Assembly (NCBI GenBank): GCA_041395625.1
Contig: JAWLAE010000001.1
Coordinates: forward strand, 248,001-312,000
Reading direction: 5' to 3'
DNA: 64,000 nucleotides
From: CADEED01 sp041395625
GTDB lineage: Bacteria; Pseudomonadota; Gammaproteobacteria; Steroidobacterales; Steroidobacteraceae
In this document: piece by piece, positions 51,147 to 60,058 of the stretch
Numbering within the stretch: the stretch's first letter is position 1
Layout: each line of letters opens with the position of its first letter
The notes under the pieces: model-generated
What the model was told of the DNA's origin: nothing
Seen by the model: the letters and a program-made list of their open reading frames with translations, nothing else
Databases searched by the model: none
Translations under genes and position numbers: made by a program

Positions 51147-51307
51147 ATGTCCCCTCAAAAAAAGCGACCGTGCTACTGGACGAGCACAGTTGTGAAACTA
51201 GGCCTACACCCGACCGCGGTCAAGGCGGGCTTTGCAGCTGTTTGTTCGGTCGTTCCGCTAAGGTGGTGATGGCTTTGTTAACGCTATCTACGGTGGAAAA
51301 TCCATCT

Positions 51308-51329
51308 AATTTGCGCCTATTTTGCGCGA
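51308..51329. promoter_or_regulatory. spaced TTTGCGC repeats in the divergent promoter region
   Basis: TTTGCGC occurs at 51310-51316 and again at 51321-51327, one helical turn apart, in the 239-base gap between the receptor and the regulator genes. They could be binding sites of the winged-helix regulator. No clear promoter boxes are seen. Confidence 0.35.
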
Positions 51330-51385
51330 CTGGACATTTGCCGCCGCGGCACGAACAATCAAGACCCATTTAGAGGAGCACGCTG

Positions 51386-51916
51386 ATGGACGAGCCGGCA
51401 CGATCCGAGCGCTACATGACCATCTCAGACCAGGCTGCGGCCCTGACACGCGCTGAACTCGCCATCCTGCGATCCTCCGGAGCGTTTGCACGCTGGATCG
51501 TGCTGCTGCATCGTGCCGTCAGTGGGACCAGTCTGGGCTGGCAGGACGTCGCTCTGCTGCATTCCATCCGCATGTGTGGCGGCGCGCAGAATCTCTCCGA
51601 GCTGCTGCTGTTTCTGAATCGCAACGACGTGTCGACCATCCAGTATTCGCTGAAGAAGCTCGAGCAGTTCGAATTCATTAAGCGCGTGGCTGGTGGCTCA
51701 CGCCGCGAAGCCGGCTACCAGTTGACCGAGCGCGGCCTGGACGCGACCCAGCGCTACGCAGAAGAGCGGGAGAAATTGCTGGTTGGATTGTTAGGCGAAA
51801 TCAACGGCTATGCCGAGTCACTCGATGCAGCAGCCGGCGCGCTCGAACGACTCACAGGGCTGTACGACCAGGGAACCCAGGCGGTGCTGAATCTGAAAAT
51901 CCTGGGTCCGCGCTGA
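51386..51916 (+). CDS. winged-helix (MarR-like) regulator
   Basis: The 176-residue protein has a central winged helix: LSELLLFLNRNDVSTIQYSL (recognition helix) and GSRREAGYQLTERGLDATQR (wing), with flanking helices for dimerisation. It matches the winged-helix DNA-binding group related to MarR, often seen beside aromatic catabolism genes. It is divergent from the TonB receptor operon and probably controls it. GAGGAG lies 10-15 bases before ATG 51386. Confidence 0.8.
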   Translation: MDEPARSERYMTISDQAAALTRAELAILRSSGAFARWIVLLHRAVSGTSLGWQDVALLHSIRMCGGAQNLSELLLFLNRNDVSTIQYSLKKLEQFEFIKRVAGGSRREAGYQLTERGLDATQRYAEEREKLLVGLLGEINGYAESLDAAAGALERLTGLYDQGTQAVLNLKILGPR

Positions 51917-51930
51917 GTTGTCTTGGCGGG

Positions 51931-52245
51931 TCAGCTCCTGCGCGCCTTCGCGTCCTTCCAGCCACGATTGATACGGTTAAGGTCAAACCCCTTGGGGTCG
52001 AACACACCACTTGTCCAGCGCACCATGTCCACGTGCTGCTCGTGCCGACCGTTGCCAATAGTCTTGAGGGACGACGCGTAGCCGTGCGGCCCGCCGACAT
52101 TCTCAGGCGGGCGGGCATTCTCGCCCGCGATACGAATCGGTAGCGGCGCATCGTTGATCACATTGGCCGGCCGCGATTCAATCATGATGCGGTGCCGCCA
52201 ATCGGCGCCCATGTCGTAGCGATACTCAAACTCGCCACGTCTACT
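51931..52245 (-). pseudogene. pRiA4b ORF-3-like protein, C-terminal remnant
   Basis: The minus strand reads EFEYRYDMGADWRHRIMIES, then ENARPPENVGGPHGYASSLK and TSGVFDPKGFDLNRINRGWK, the conserved C-terminal half of the plasmid pRiA4b ORF-3 family, of unknown function. The N-terminal half is replaced by unrelated sequence above about 52245. It has no plausible start and is probably a relic. Confidence 0.7.
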
Positions 52246-52445
52246 TAACAACGCGGCGATGACCGCGACCGAGACCCGTCGCGCGCGATTCTCGCTTTTA
52301 CATGTTCTTCGCTCCGTCTGCTTCGCCGCAGCAGCCGTGCAAAGTCTCTCATTTTCGCCGTCGCCTTTTGTCCGGAAATCGATGAGGCTACTACACACTG
52401 CTGGACGGTCCGCTCGCGCTTGTAGGCTCGCGCCTGATGCACTGC

Positions 52446-52913
52446 ATGACGGAACTCGTCTTCGTCGATTCCAATGTCCTGATTTACGCGCACGACGCTG
52501 ATGCTGGCAACAAGCGGCACAGAGCGCGCGACAGACTGCAATCCCCGTGGTCGGCCAGGTACGGTCGCGTCTCGATCCAGGTCTTGCAGGAGTTCTACGT
52601 CAACGCCACACGCAAGCTCACTACACCGATCGCTCGAGCCAGCGCGCGCGAGGTTGTTGCTGCCTAGGGAACTCGGGTGCGAGAAACCACCACCGTCGCG
52701 ACGGTTACGCGCGCCTCACATATTGCGGAACTCGCACAGGTTTCGGTTCGGGATGCATTGATAGTAGCCGCCGCCGAACAGGTGGGTGCAACGGTGCTAT
52801 TGAGCGAGGACTTTCAAGCTGGCCAGACAATCGCAGGGATTCGCGTCGAGAATCCGCTGCTGGCGGTTGGGCTACAGCGCGGCGGTTGCTGCAATAGCAG
52901 TAGCCTTCTTTAG
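52446..52913 (+). pseudogene. PIN-domain (VapC-like) toxin interrupted by an in-frame stop
   Basis: The frame starts MTELVFVDSNVLIYAHDADA (first catalytic Asp) and stops at TAG 52665-52667. Directly after, in the same frame, it goes on RETTTVATVTRASHIAELAQ, VSVRDALIVAAAEQVGATVL and LLSEDFQAGQTIAGIRVENP, which carry the remaining acidic residues. A single nonsense codon therefore splits an otherwise complete PIN ribonuclease. No antitoxin is visible upstream. Confidence 0.78.
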
Positions 52914-52915
52914 GT

Positions 52916-53338
52916 CTAACGAGCGACCAATAACGCTCCGAACCCTGCCTGCTTGAAATGCTGATCACTCGTCAATGCCGACTTCAGTCGCAACTCCCGC
53001 ATCAAGACAAAGCTCGCGCAGTCGACGAACGAATAGGCCTGATCCGAGTACTTGCGGAAGTATGCCTTGGTCGCCGCAAATCGCGGCTCGTTGATCCACT
53101 CAATACGAAGAGCCGCGCTCTGTTCGATCAGGTCGAGAACACGCAAGGCGACGTGCGCACCGCTACGTACCCGCGCCAATGTGACTGTCTCTGACACGAT
53201 GGCATCCGTCACGACCAACATGTCACCAGCGCGCACATGTCGCTCGACGAACTCACGTGCACGCCGATGATGCGTGTCGCGCCGATCGATCAGCGCGTAT
53301 AGCCCAGAGGTATCGACAAACAAGTCATTCGTTGCCAT
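52916..53338 (-). CDS. PIN-domain toxin (VapC-like)
   Basis: The 140-residue PIN ribonuclease from ATG 53338 has acidic residues in LFVDTSGLYALIDRRDTHH, TDAIVSETVTLARVRSG, YSFVDCASFVLMRELRLK and ALTSDQHFKQAGF. It overlaps the Phd-type antitoxin upstream by 14 bases. The gene ends three bases from the convergent PIN pseudogene. Expected action is cleavage of specific RNAs when the antitoxin is lost. Confidence 0.85.
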   Translation of the reverse strand: MATNDLFVDTSGLYALIDRRDTHHRRAREFVERHVRAGDMLVVTDAIVSETVTLARVRSGAHVALRVLDLIEQSAALRIEWINEPRFAATKAYFRKYSDQAYSFVDCASFVLMRELRLKSALTSDQHFKQAGFGALLVAR

Positions 53339-53582
53339 AAACGAGACGATCGATGTCTTCATTGTGCAGTTCACCGCCTGGTCCGTCCACGGCGAACTGA
53401 TCCAGCGACAGCAAAGGATCGTCGGGAGAGACAGGCTCGCGCCGAGACTTCGGCGCCGGCCCCAGTTCCGCCACCGGTTTGCCGTTGCGAGCAATCATGA
53501 TCCGCTCGCCACGCTCGGCACGCGCCACCAGCTGGGACAACTGAGTCTTGGCCGCATGCATGTTGACGGTGTTCTTTGCCAT
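53325..53582 (-). CDS. Phd/YefM-type antitoxin
   Basis: The 85-residue protein starts with the Phd DNA-binding fold, NMHAAKTQLSQLVARAERGE and IMIARNGKPVAELGP, and has an acidic C-terminal tail (DDPLLSLDQFAVDG, NEDIDRLVYGNE) to wrap the toxin. It is the first gene of the toxin-antitoxin pair. The 299 bases from here to the rhomboid gene contain no gene that I can support. Confidence 0.85.
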   Translation of the reverse strand: MAKNTVNMHAAKTQLSQLVARAERGERIMIARNGKPVAELGPAPKSRREPVSPDDPLLSLDQFAVDGPGGELHNEDIDRLVYGNE

Positions 53583-53881
53583 GACCCAATCTTAGCTAAG
53601 TCCATACGACTAATCAACGTAACCATTCATTGACACCTGCCACAGCGCCTACGCTACCGAATCCCTCCCGCAATGTGATCGTCGAGCGGAGCCAGGGATG
53701 AGGCCATATCAAGCGCGATTGCATCAAAGGACGACGGCATGCGGGTAGGTACCCCGGTAAGTAAAACCAACCGTTCGCTAAATGGGAGCAGCCAGAGAGC
53801 ATAGGGCGGCTCGAGTATGGCCCAGGGCAATGCAATACAATCGCACATCAACCCAGCCCTTTTGTCACCGGACGACGCACC

Positions 53882-54490
53882 ATGTTTGATCAGATAGGCC
53901 CTGGCGCACTAACCCTGCTCGTGCTGACCGTTGGCCTGAGCGCACTCGCGCTGTGGGTCGTCCCGGGCATGATCGACAAGTGCGTCTTCCGTCCTTACCG
54001 ACTGCTTCGCGATCGCGATTATCTGGCGCTGCTAACGAGTGGCTTTGTGCATGCTGACATTGGGCACCTGCTATTCAACATGTTCACTTTCTATTTCTTC
54101 GCCGTACCGCTCGAGCACCATATCGGTACATCGAAGTTTCTGCTGCTCTACTTCGCCGGCTTGTTGCTCAGCCAGGTGCAGAGTTACTACAAGCATCGCA
54201 GCAATCCCGACTACGCCACACTTGGCGCATCGGGCGCCATTTCAGCGGTGTTGTTCGCCTCGGTCGTCTATATGCCGACGCAGAGCATCTACATCATCCC
54301 CATTCCCGTGCCAATCCCGGCACCGCTCTTTGCTGTGGCCTATCTCGCCTACACCTATTGGTCTGCCAGGCGGGCGCGCGGTCGCATCAACCACGACGCG
54401 CATCTTGGCGGCGCCCTGACCGGTCTCGCGTTTGTGGCCTTGTTCGATCCGGGCGCTTATGGCCGTGCGCTGCGATTGCTGGGTCTGTAG
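53882..54490 (+). CDS. rhomboid intramembrane serine protease
   Basis: The 202-residue protein has six membrane helices. The catalytic Ser is in TLGASGAISAVLFASV and the His in INHDAHLGGALTGLAFVAL; GFVHADIGHLLFNMFTFYFF is the conserved loop 1 and helix 2 region. It cleaves membrane proteins within the bilayer. Substrate is unknown. It stands alone, with unrelated genes on both sides. Confidence 0.9.
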   Translation: MFDQIGPGALTLLVLTVGLSALALWVVPGMIDKCVFRPYRLLRDRDYLALLTSGFVHADIGHLLFNMFTFYFFAVPLEHHIGTSKFLLLYFAGLLLSQVQSYYKHRSNPDYATLGASGAISAVLFASVVYMPTQSIYIIPIPVPIPAPLFAVAYLAYTYWSARRARGRINHDAHLGGALTGLAFVALFDPGAYGRALRLLGL

Positions 54491-54597
54491 TCCGTTGGTC
54501 GACAACGTCCACGGTCCTGAGAGCATCAACAAGCAGCCGCAGCCGCCGCGCCGCGCGGTGACGCGCTTGCACCAGAGCAGTTGGGACATCCGGATAC

Positions 54598-54843
54598 GTC
54601 CCGAAATTTGCTAGTGAGGCCGCGGAAAGGGCGTTCTGGGAAAAGAACGACTCAACGGTGTATATGGATTGGAAAAAGGCTCAGGTAGCTGTACTTCCCA
54701 ATCTAAAGCCGTCTACTCAGACGATCTCATTGGGGCTACCGCAGCATCTTCTTGACTCAATAAAGTCAGCTGCCAACGCGCGAGATGTGCCATATCAATC
54801 TCTGATCAAGGTGTGGTTGCAAGAGAAGCTGCAGAATTCTTGA
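54598..54843 (+). pseudogene. BrnA-type antitoxin remnant without a clear start
   Basis: The frame VPKFASEAAERAFWEKNDST, then MDWKKAQVAVLPNLKPSTQT and RDVPYQSLIKVWLQEKL, is the CopG/BrnA antitoxin family. The similarity extends upstream of the first possible start (GTG 54658), and the frame is closed by TGA at 54559-54561 with no start codon between, so the 5' end was lost. No BrnT toxin is adjacent. A 61-residue product from 54658 is possible. Confidence 0.65.
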
Positions 54844-54999
54844 TTTCTTTCGGCATCTATCGCCTTCGATCACTTTCGCCAGCATCGACCCGCACAAGCG
54901 CAATCCGCTATTCGGCGCCGATTTCTGCGATGCAGGCTTCAAGCCCGAGGTGCACGAGCCGGTCCTGAAGCAGAACGCCGTCGGTGTGCTGAGTCTCGG

Positions 55000-55449
55000 C
55001 TAGAAAAACTTGGCTGCATTCGCCGGTCGCGGCACCACGGCCATCATGACCCGGCCAACACAGACGAGGCGATCGGCTGCATCGACGATATCTACGCCCC
55101 AGACCTGCGTCGTCTCCTCGATACTGTGGGCACGGGTCGTACCAGTGATCGTCGTGCCGACCGGCACAGGCCGCAGATGATTGAGATTGATCTGCTGACC
55201 GAGGCAAACGAATCGATCGCGGTCGACGACGCCGTTGGCAGCGAGGCTCGCTAACGACTCGGCCAGGATGGCGGACGCGCCGCCATGCAGGCTGCCGTTC
55301 GTCTGCGCGCTGCGCTGGTTGACTTCGAGGGTTCCCCTGAGGAAATCGTCACCCAATTTCGTCAGCACGACGCCGGCGTGGTCGGCGGCCGTATTGGCCT
55401 CGACTTCGATGAATTTGTCGAGCGTGACGTCGGGAAGCCAGATACGCAT
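55000..55449 (-). CDS. PaaI-type hotdog thioesterase
   Basis: The 149-residue hotdog-fold protein contains the family pattern TNGSLHGGASAILAESLASL, LGQQINLNHLRPVPVGTTIT and VWGVDIVDAADRLVCVGRVM. Such enzymes hydrolyse aryl- or acyl-CoA thioesters. It is divergent from the pyridine operon; its start lies 38 bases from that of the metallo-hydrolase, so a shared control region is likely. Its link to pyridine breakdown is not proved. Confidence 0.82.
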   Translation of the reverse strand: MRIWLPDVTLDKFIEVEANTAADHAGVVLTKLGDDFLRGTLEVNQRSAQTNGSLHGGASAILAESLASLAANGVVDRDRFVCLGQQINLNHLRPVPVGTTITGTTRAHSIEETTQVWGVDIVDAADRLVCVGRVMMAVVPRPANAAKFF

Positions 55450-55487
55450 GCAGCACTTTCGCTATTGGATTGCGGTATCTTAAACCG

Positions 55488-56384
55488 ATGCCATCCAGTC
55501 TGCAGATCGGCGCATGCCGGATCGATCGAATCGAGGAGCGCCTGTCGCCAGCGGCGCCACCGGAGCTCATGCTGCCGGGGCTGGACCTCGCGCTCCTCGA
55601 ACAGCACCGCCACTGGCTAGAGCCCGACCATCGCGATCCGGTGACCGGGCTGCTGATGATCAGCCTGCACAGTTGGCTGCTGCGCATCGAGGATCGCACG
55701 GTGCTGATCGACGCCTGCGTGGGCAACGACAAGGAGCGCCTGCGGCCCGAGACGGCAGAGTTCCATCGTCAGCGCACGCCTTATCTCGAGCGGCTGCGCG
55801 CGGCGGGCGTCGCGCCGGAGGACATCGATTTCGTGTTGTGTACGCATCTGCACGTCGATCACGTCGGCTGGAACACACGGCTCGAGAACGGCCGTTGGGT
55901 GCCCACCTTCCCGAATGCGCGCTATCTCTTTTCACGACGCGAGTACGAACACTGGCGACCGGAGAATCGCACCCACATCGCTGGCCATCCCAACGACGGG
56001 GTGTTCGAGGACAGTGTGCTGCCGGTCGTCGAGGCGGGCCTCGTCGATCTTATCGACGGCCAGCACGTGCCGCTCGCCGGGCTCGAGATCGAACCGGCGC
56101 CGGGGCATACGCCCGGACACGTGATGGTCGCCCTGCAGTCGGGCGGGCAGCAGGCGCTGTTCACCGGCGACCTGATGCATCACGTGCTCCAGGTCTACGC
56201 GCCGCAGGTAAGTAGCGCGTTCTGTGAGGACCCGGCGGCAGCCGCGACGATGCGTCAGGAGGTACTCGCGCGGTGCTGCGATCGGGACGTCCTGCTGCTG
56301 CCGGCGCATTTCGGCGCACCGCATGCCGGTCGTGTCGTGTCGCGACGTGGTGGCTTCGCTTTCCAGTTCATCGATGCCGCCTGA
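55488..56384 (+). CDS. metallo-beta-lactamase-fold hydrolase
   Basis: The 298-residue protein has the zinc site THLHVDHVGWNTRLENGRWV, later metal ligands in APGHTPGHVMV, FTGDLMHH and LPAHFGAPHAGRV. The start ATG 55488 is preferred over TTG 55470. The group includes lactonases and amide hydrolases. As first gene of the nic-like operon, overlapping the next by 11 bases, it may open a lactone or take over the missing maleamate amidase step; this is inference. Confidence 0.85.
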   Translation: MPSSLQIGACRIDRIEERLSPAAPPELMLPGLDLALLEQHRHWLEPDHRDPVTGLLMISLHSWLLRIEDRTVLIDACVGNDKERLRPETAEFHRQRTPYLERLRAAGVAPEDIDFVLCTHLHVDHVGWNTRLENGRWVPTFPNARYLFSRREYEHWRPENRTHIAGHPNDGVFEDSVLPVVEAGLVDLIDGQHVPLAGLEIEPAPGHTPGHVMVALQSGGQQALFTGDLMHHVLQVYAPQVSSAFCEDPAAAATMRQEVLARCCDRDVLLLPAHFGAPHAGRVVSRRGGFAFQFIDAA

Positions 56385-57213
56385 GCTAGTCGTTAGCACG
56401 GTTCGTGTACCCGGCGAACCGCGCCTGGTCGCGGATGTCTGCGGCGACGGTGAATTGGTCGTCCTGCTGCACGGCATCGGCGGCAATCGCAGCAATTGGG
56501 CCCGGCAATTGCGGGTGCTGGCGCCACGCTGCCGCGCGGTTGCCTACGATGCACGTGGCTATGGCGAGAGTGACGACGGGCCTGTGCCGCTCTCCATGGC
56601 GGATTTCTCGTCCGATCTCGGCCGCGTGCTCGATTATTTCGGCGCGGCGCGCGCCCATGTCATCGGCCTGTCGATGGGCGGCATGGTGGCGATGGATTAC
56701 TGCCTGCGCGCGCCCGAGCGCGTGGCGTCACTGGTACTTGCCGACACGGGCCGTGGTCCGGCGCACGAGTTCTCGCCTGCCGAGCTCGAGGAGTTCCTGC
56801 GGCTGCGGCGCGCGCCCTTGTTGGCCGGCAAGACGCCCAGGGATACTGCGCCGGCAGTCGCCCGCTCGCTGGTTGCCGCCAATGCGGCGCCGGCGGTTGT
56901 CCGCGAGCTCGAGGCGAGTCTCGCGGCGCTGCGGCGCGACGCCTATCTCGAGACGCTGGCTGTGGTGACACGCTACACCGGACTCGTCGACCTGCAGCGC
57001 ATCACTGCGCCGACGCTGGTGCTGGTGGGCAGTGAAGATCGGGTGACGCCGGTCCAGCGTGTACGCGAGTTGGCCGCGCTGATCCCGCAGTCGATATTCG
57101 CCGTGATCGAGCGCGCGGGGCATCTCTCGAATCTCGAGCAGCCGCAGGCTTTCAATCGACAGATCACCGATTTTCTCTTGCCGTTGTTAGGAGGACAGAC
57201 ACATGCGCAATGA
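56374..57213 (+). CDS. alpha/beta hydrolase, NicD-like (N-formylmaleamate deformylase)
   Basis: The 279-residue alpha/beta hydrolase from ATG 56374 has the oxyanion motif LLHGIGGNRSNWARQL, nucleophile HVIGLSMGGMVAMDYCL, acid in LVLVGSEDRVTPVQ and His in IERAGHLSNLEQP. The fold is common, but its place directly before the NicX-like dioxygenase is that of the deformylase that turns N-formylmaleamate into maleamate and formate. It overlaps both neighbours. Confidence 0.72.
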   Translation: MPPELVVSTVRVPGEPRLVADVCGDGELVVLLHGIGGNRSNWARQLRVLAPRCRAVAYDARGYGESDDGPVPLSMADFSSDLGRVLDYFGAARAHVIGLSMGGMVAMDYCLRAPERVASLVLADTGRGPAHEFSPAELEEFLRLRRAPLLAGKTPRDTAPAVARSLVAANAAPAVVRELEASLAALRRDAYLETLAVVTRYTGLVDLQRITAPTLVLVGSEDRVTPVQRVRELAALIPQSIFAVIERAGHLSNLEQPQAFNRQITDFLLPLLGGQTHAQ

Positions 57214-58249
57214 CCGTATCGAGGGCAAATGGATAGCCGCGTTCCAGCGAGTCTTCGAGCTGTCGAAGGTGCAGCCGGGCGACGTGGTCGCAATTCTGTC
57301 CGAGAGCCAGAGCCGCGCGCTGAATGTGCAATTGGCAGAGCTCGCGTTGCTCGCCATCGGCGCGCGGCCCTTCCATGTGATGGTCCCGACGGCGAAACAG
57401 ACGGCGAAGGTACCGATCCGCTCCACGGGTGCGAGCTATGCCATCCAGAAGCTGGAGCCTGTGATCAAGGCGCTCGCCAGCTCATCGATGGTCGTCGACT
57501 GCACGGTCGAGGGCATGATGCATGCGCCGGAGACGCCGGCGATCATGCAGGCGGGCGGACGCATTCTCTATGTCAGCAACGAGCATCCGGAACTGCTCGA
57601 ACGCTGCCTGCCGAGCACCGCACTCAAACAGAAAGTGCAGGACGGTATCGCGCTGTTCTCGCGGTCGAAGTCGTTTCGTGTCCGTTCGGCAGCAGGCACG
57701 GATCTAACGATCGATGTCACGGGTGCGCCTTGTGGCGGTAGCTGGGGCTATTGCGACGCGCCGGGGCTGCTCGACTTCTGGCCCGGTGGTCTGGTCGCCT
57801 GCTTTCCGCCGGCGGGCGCGGTTAACGGCACACTGGTGATGGATCGGGGTGACATCAATCTCACCTTCAAGCGCTACCTGGAACAACCTGTGCGGCTGCG
57901 TATCGAGCAGGACTACATCGTTGCGATCGAAGGTGACGGGCTCGACGCGGAGCTGATGCGCAGTTACTTCGCGGTCTGGGGCGATCGTGAGGCGTACGCG
58001 TCGTCGCATGTCGGCTGGGGCATGAATCCGGCCGCACGCTGGGACGGCCTCGTGATGTACGACAAAGGCGACATCAACGGCACGGAGCAACGCGCCTACG
58101 CGGGGAATTTTCTCTATTCCACCGGCGCCAACGAGGTCGCGGGTCGTTACACGCTCGGGCATTTCGATCTGCCGATCCGCGCTTGCACGATGCATCTCGA
58201 TGACACCTGCATCGTCAAGGACGGTGTATTGCAGGGCGCGTTGGCGTGA
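57203..58249 (+). CDS. nicX: 2,5-dihydroxypyridine 5,6-dioxygenase, NicX-like
   Basis: The 348-residue protein matches NicX along its length from memory: ELLERCLPSTALKQKV, FRVRSAAGTDLTIDVTG, GYCDAPGLLDFWPGG, GTLVMDRGDINLTFKRY, and the iron ligands in SSHVGWGMNPAARW (His) and LGHFDLPIRACTMHLDD (HxD). The enzyme opens the ring of 2,5-dihydroxypyridine to N-formylmaleamate with O2. A strong GGAGG precedes ATG 57203. It overlaps the NicC-like gene in GTGA. Confidence 0.82.
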   Translation: MRNDRIEGKWIAAFQRVFELSKVQPGDVVAILSESQSRALNVQLAELALLAIGARPFHVMVPTAKQTAKVPIRSTGASYAIQKLEPVIKALASSSMVVDCTVEGMMHAPETPAIMQAGGRILYVSNEHPELLERCLPSTALKQKVQDGIALFSRSKSFRVRSAAGTDLTIDVTGAPCGGSWGYCDAPGLLDFWPGGLVACFPPAGAVNGTLVMDRGDINLTFKRYLEQPVRLRIEQDYIVAIEGDGLDAELMRSYFAVWGDREAYASSHVGWGMNPAARWDGLVMYDKGDINGTEQRAYAGNFLYSTGANEVAGRYTLGHFDLPIRACTMHLDDTCIVKDGVLQGALA

Positions 58250-59388
58250 CAACCACGCGCCGCGCGGAAATCGCCGGCGGCGGTTTCGGCGGCCTGGCCG
58301 CGGCTGTCGCGCTGCTGCAGCGTGGCTGGTGCGTGCGCGTCCATGAGCGGATGCCATTGCCGCGCGCCGAGGGCTACGGCATCGCCATCCACGAGAACGG
58401 GTTGCGAGTGCTGGCTGCCTTGGGGGTTCGCGACCGTGTGCTCGCCAGCGGACTCAGAATCGCGCGGCTCGTGAGCCGCGATGCCGCTGACCACACAGTT
58501 GCGGATCTGCCAGTGCGTGGCAGCACGTATCGACTGTCGCGGCAGGCGATCGTGCTGGCGCTCGTGGATCGTCTGACAGAGCTGGGCGGTGAGTTCGTCA
58601 CTAACAGCACGGTGACAAGTGTGACGCCCGATGGTAGCATCGAGACGGAACGCGGCCTGCGTGCGCAAGCGAACCTCATCGTGTTAGCCGATGGCATCGG
58701 CTCGCGACTGCGTGATGCGTTGCCTGCGCGCGCGTCGCGCCGTTTGCTGATCGACGGCGCGTTGCGATTGGTCGTGCCGCGTTTGCCGGATGAGGTGGCG
58801 CCGGGGATGGCCAACGCCGCGGCCGTGGTGGAGTACTGGTCGGGTACACGGCGCTTGATCTACAGTCCCTGCGGTGCCGACGAAGCCTATCTCGCGCTCA
58901 CTTGTTTGCACAGCGACGCGACCGGACGTGCGATACCGCTAGATGTGCCCTCGTGGCAAAGCGCCTTTCCGCATCTTGCGCCACTTTTCGATTTGATCGC
59001 AGTCCATGCGGACTGGGAGCGCGTCTTCTGGCAGCGCTTCGAAATCATCAGACTCAAGTCCTGGTCCGCTGGATGCGTTGCACTCGTGGGTGACGCGGCG
59101 CACGCGATGCCGCCGAATCTGGGGCAGGGGGCAGGCTGCGCGATGATGAACGCGCTGGGCATGGCCGTGGCGCTCGACGAGTCGGCCGATGTTCCGGTGG
59201 CGCTCGGCGCCTGGGAGCGCCGCGAGAGACCGTTGACCGAGCATGTGCAGAAGTGGTCTGGACTCTACGGTCGCTCGACTGCCTGGCCGCAGTGGCTGCG
59301 CTCAGCCTTTTTTGCGGCGCTCGGGCGATCCAGATGGATGAAGTCGCAGATGGACCGGGCCGTCCAGCATATCCCGACTGGCACCTAG
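58246..59388 (+). CDS. FAD monooxygenase, NicC-like (6-hydroxynicotinate 3-monooxygenase type)
   Basis: The 380-residue group A flavin monooxygenase has AEIAGGGFGGLAAAVALLQR (FAD), VLADGIGSRLRDAL and VALVGDAAHAMPPNLGQGAG. Beside a NicX-like dioxygenase the expected role is hydroxylation, with loss of the carboxylate, of a 6-hydroxypyridine to 2,5-dihydroxypyridine. Other hydroxypyridine or salicylate-type substrates are possible. GTG 58246 overlaps the nicX stop. Last gene of the operon. Confidence 0.78.
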   Translation: MTTTRRAEIAGGGFGGLAAAVALLQRGWCVRVHERMPLPRAEGYGIAIHENGLRVLAALGVRDRVLASGLRIARLVSRDAADHTVADLPVRGSTYRLSRQAIVLALVDRLTELGGEFVTNSTVTSVTPDGSIETERGLRAQANLIVLADGIGSRLRDALPARASRRLLIDGALRLVVPRLPDEVAPGMANAAAVVEYWSGTRRLIYSPCGADEAYLALTCLHSDATGRAIPLDVPSWQSAFPHLAPLFDLIAVHADWERVFWQRFEIIRLKSWSAGCVALVGDAAHAMPPNLGQGAGCAMMNALGMAVALDESADVPVALGAWERRERPLTEHVQKWSGLYGRSTAWPQWLRSAFFAALGRSRWMKSQMDRAVQHIPTGT

Positions 59389-59484
59389 GCGCGCGAGCGG
59401 CGCTTGCTGGGCGGTGCGGCAGGGCGACCAACTGGCCCCCGCGCGACGGAGCGCTCTGTTGGACGCTAACCCCTTTGCTCCCAT

Positions 59485-60048
59485 TTACCTCGGACCCACC
59501 CAGCTTCGCACCATGCGGACCAGCCGCAACGCCGTTTTCTGGCCCTGGTCGTTGTCGCCATATTCGAAGTCGACGTAAGCGGCCTCCCTCAACTTCTCGT
59601 AGGTCGTTGAAGTCCAGGCGGTCGCGATCCGCACTTCGGGAAACACCGCCAGATTCTGCGCTGGTCGCAGGCACTTCCTGTCGACGATCGTCACGAGTTC
59701 TTTGATATTGGGAACGCGCCAGTCGGTATAGCTGCCCGCGCCGCCGCTGGTATTGAGTGCAGCGCCCGCCTGCAGCGCGCCGGTCCAATCGAAGAACTGC
59801 GGTCCTGGCGAGGCACTGCATAGATCGTCTGAGTAGTCGTCGCGCGTGCCGCGATCATCGACGGCAAATCCAAGCGGGCAGCGCAGCCACATCAAGCCGG
59901 TTTGCAGATCGAGCACGGTTTCGGTGGACATGAACTCGAACCGAAACGTCGGTGTGCCCTGAGTGACAGCCGGGTTACAGACCTGCTGCGCGACCGCCTC
60001 TCCGGCGAGCAACAGCGTTAGCAGAACGAGACGAGTTAGGTTTGACAT
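59485..60048 (-). CDS. secreted DUF1566 (Lcl C-terminal domain) protein
   Basis: The 187-residue protein from ATG 60048 has a signal peptide ending GEAVAQQ. One DUF1566 domain: LDLQTGLMWLRCPLGFAVDD, SYTDWRVPNIKELVTIVDRK, AWTSTTYEKLRE and TALRLVRMV. The family is exported and linked to surface structures and fimbrial or legionella-type adhesion proteins, with no known enzyme activity. It is the last of three such genes in an operon. Confidence 0.82.
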   Translation of the reverse strand: MSNLTRLVLLTLLLAGEAVAQQVCNPAVTQGTPTFRFEFMSTETVLDLQTGLMWLRCPLGFAVDDRGTRDDYSDDLCSASPGPQFFDWTGALQAGAALNTSGGAGSYTDWRVPNIKELVTIVDRKCLRPAQNLAVFPEVRIATAWTSTTYEKLREAAYVDFEYGDNDQGQKTALRLVRMVRSWVGPR

Positions 60049-60058
60049 TTGAATATCC

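Noticed and set aside
54854..55003. Coding-like fragment ending KPEVHEPVLKQNAVGVLSLG
   Set aside because: It has no start, no family that I recognise, and its end overlaps the thioesterase stop by four bases. It may be the tail of a lost gene but cannot be supported.
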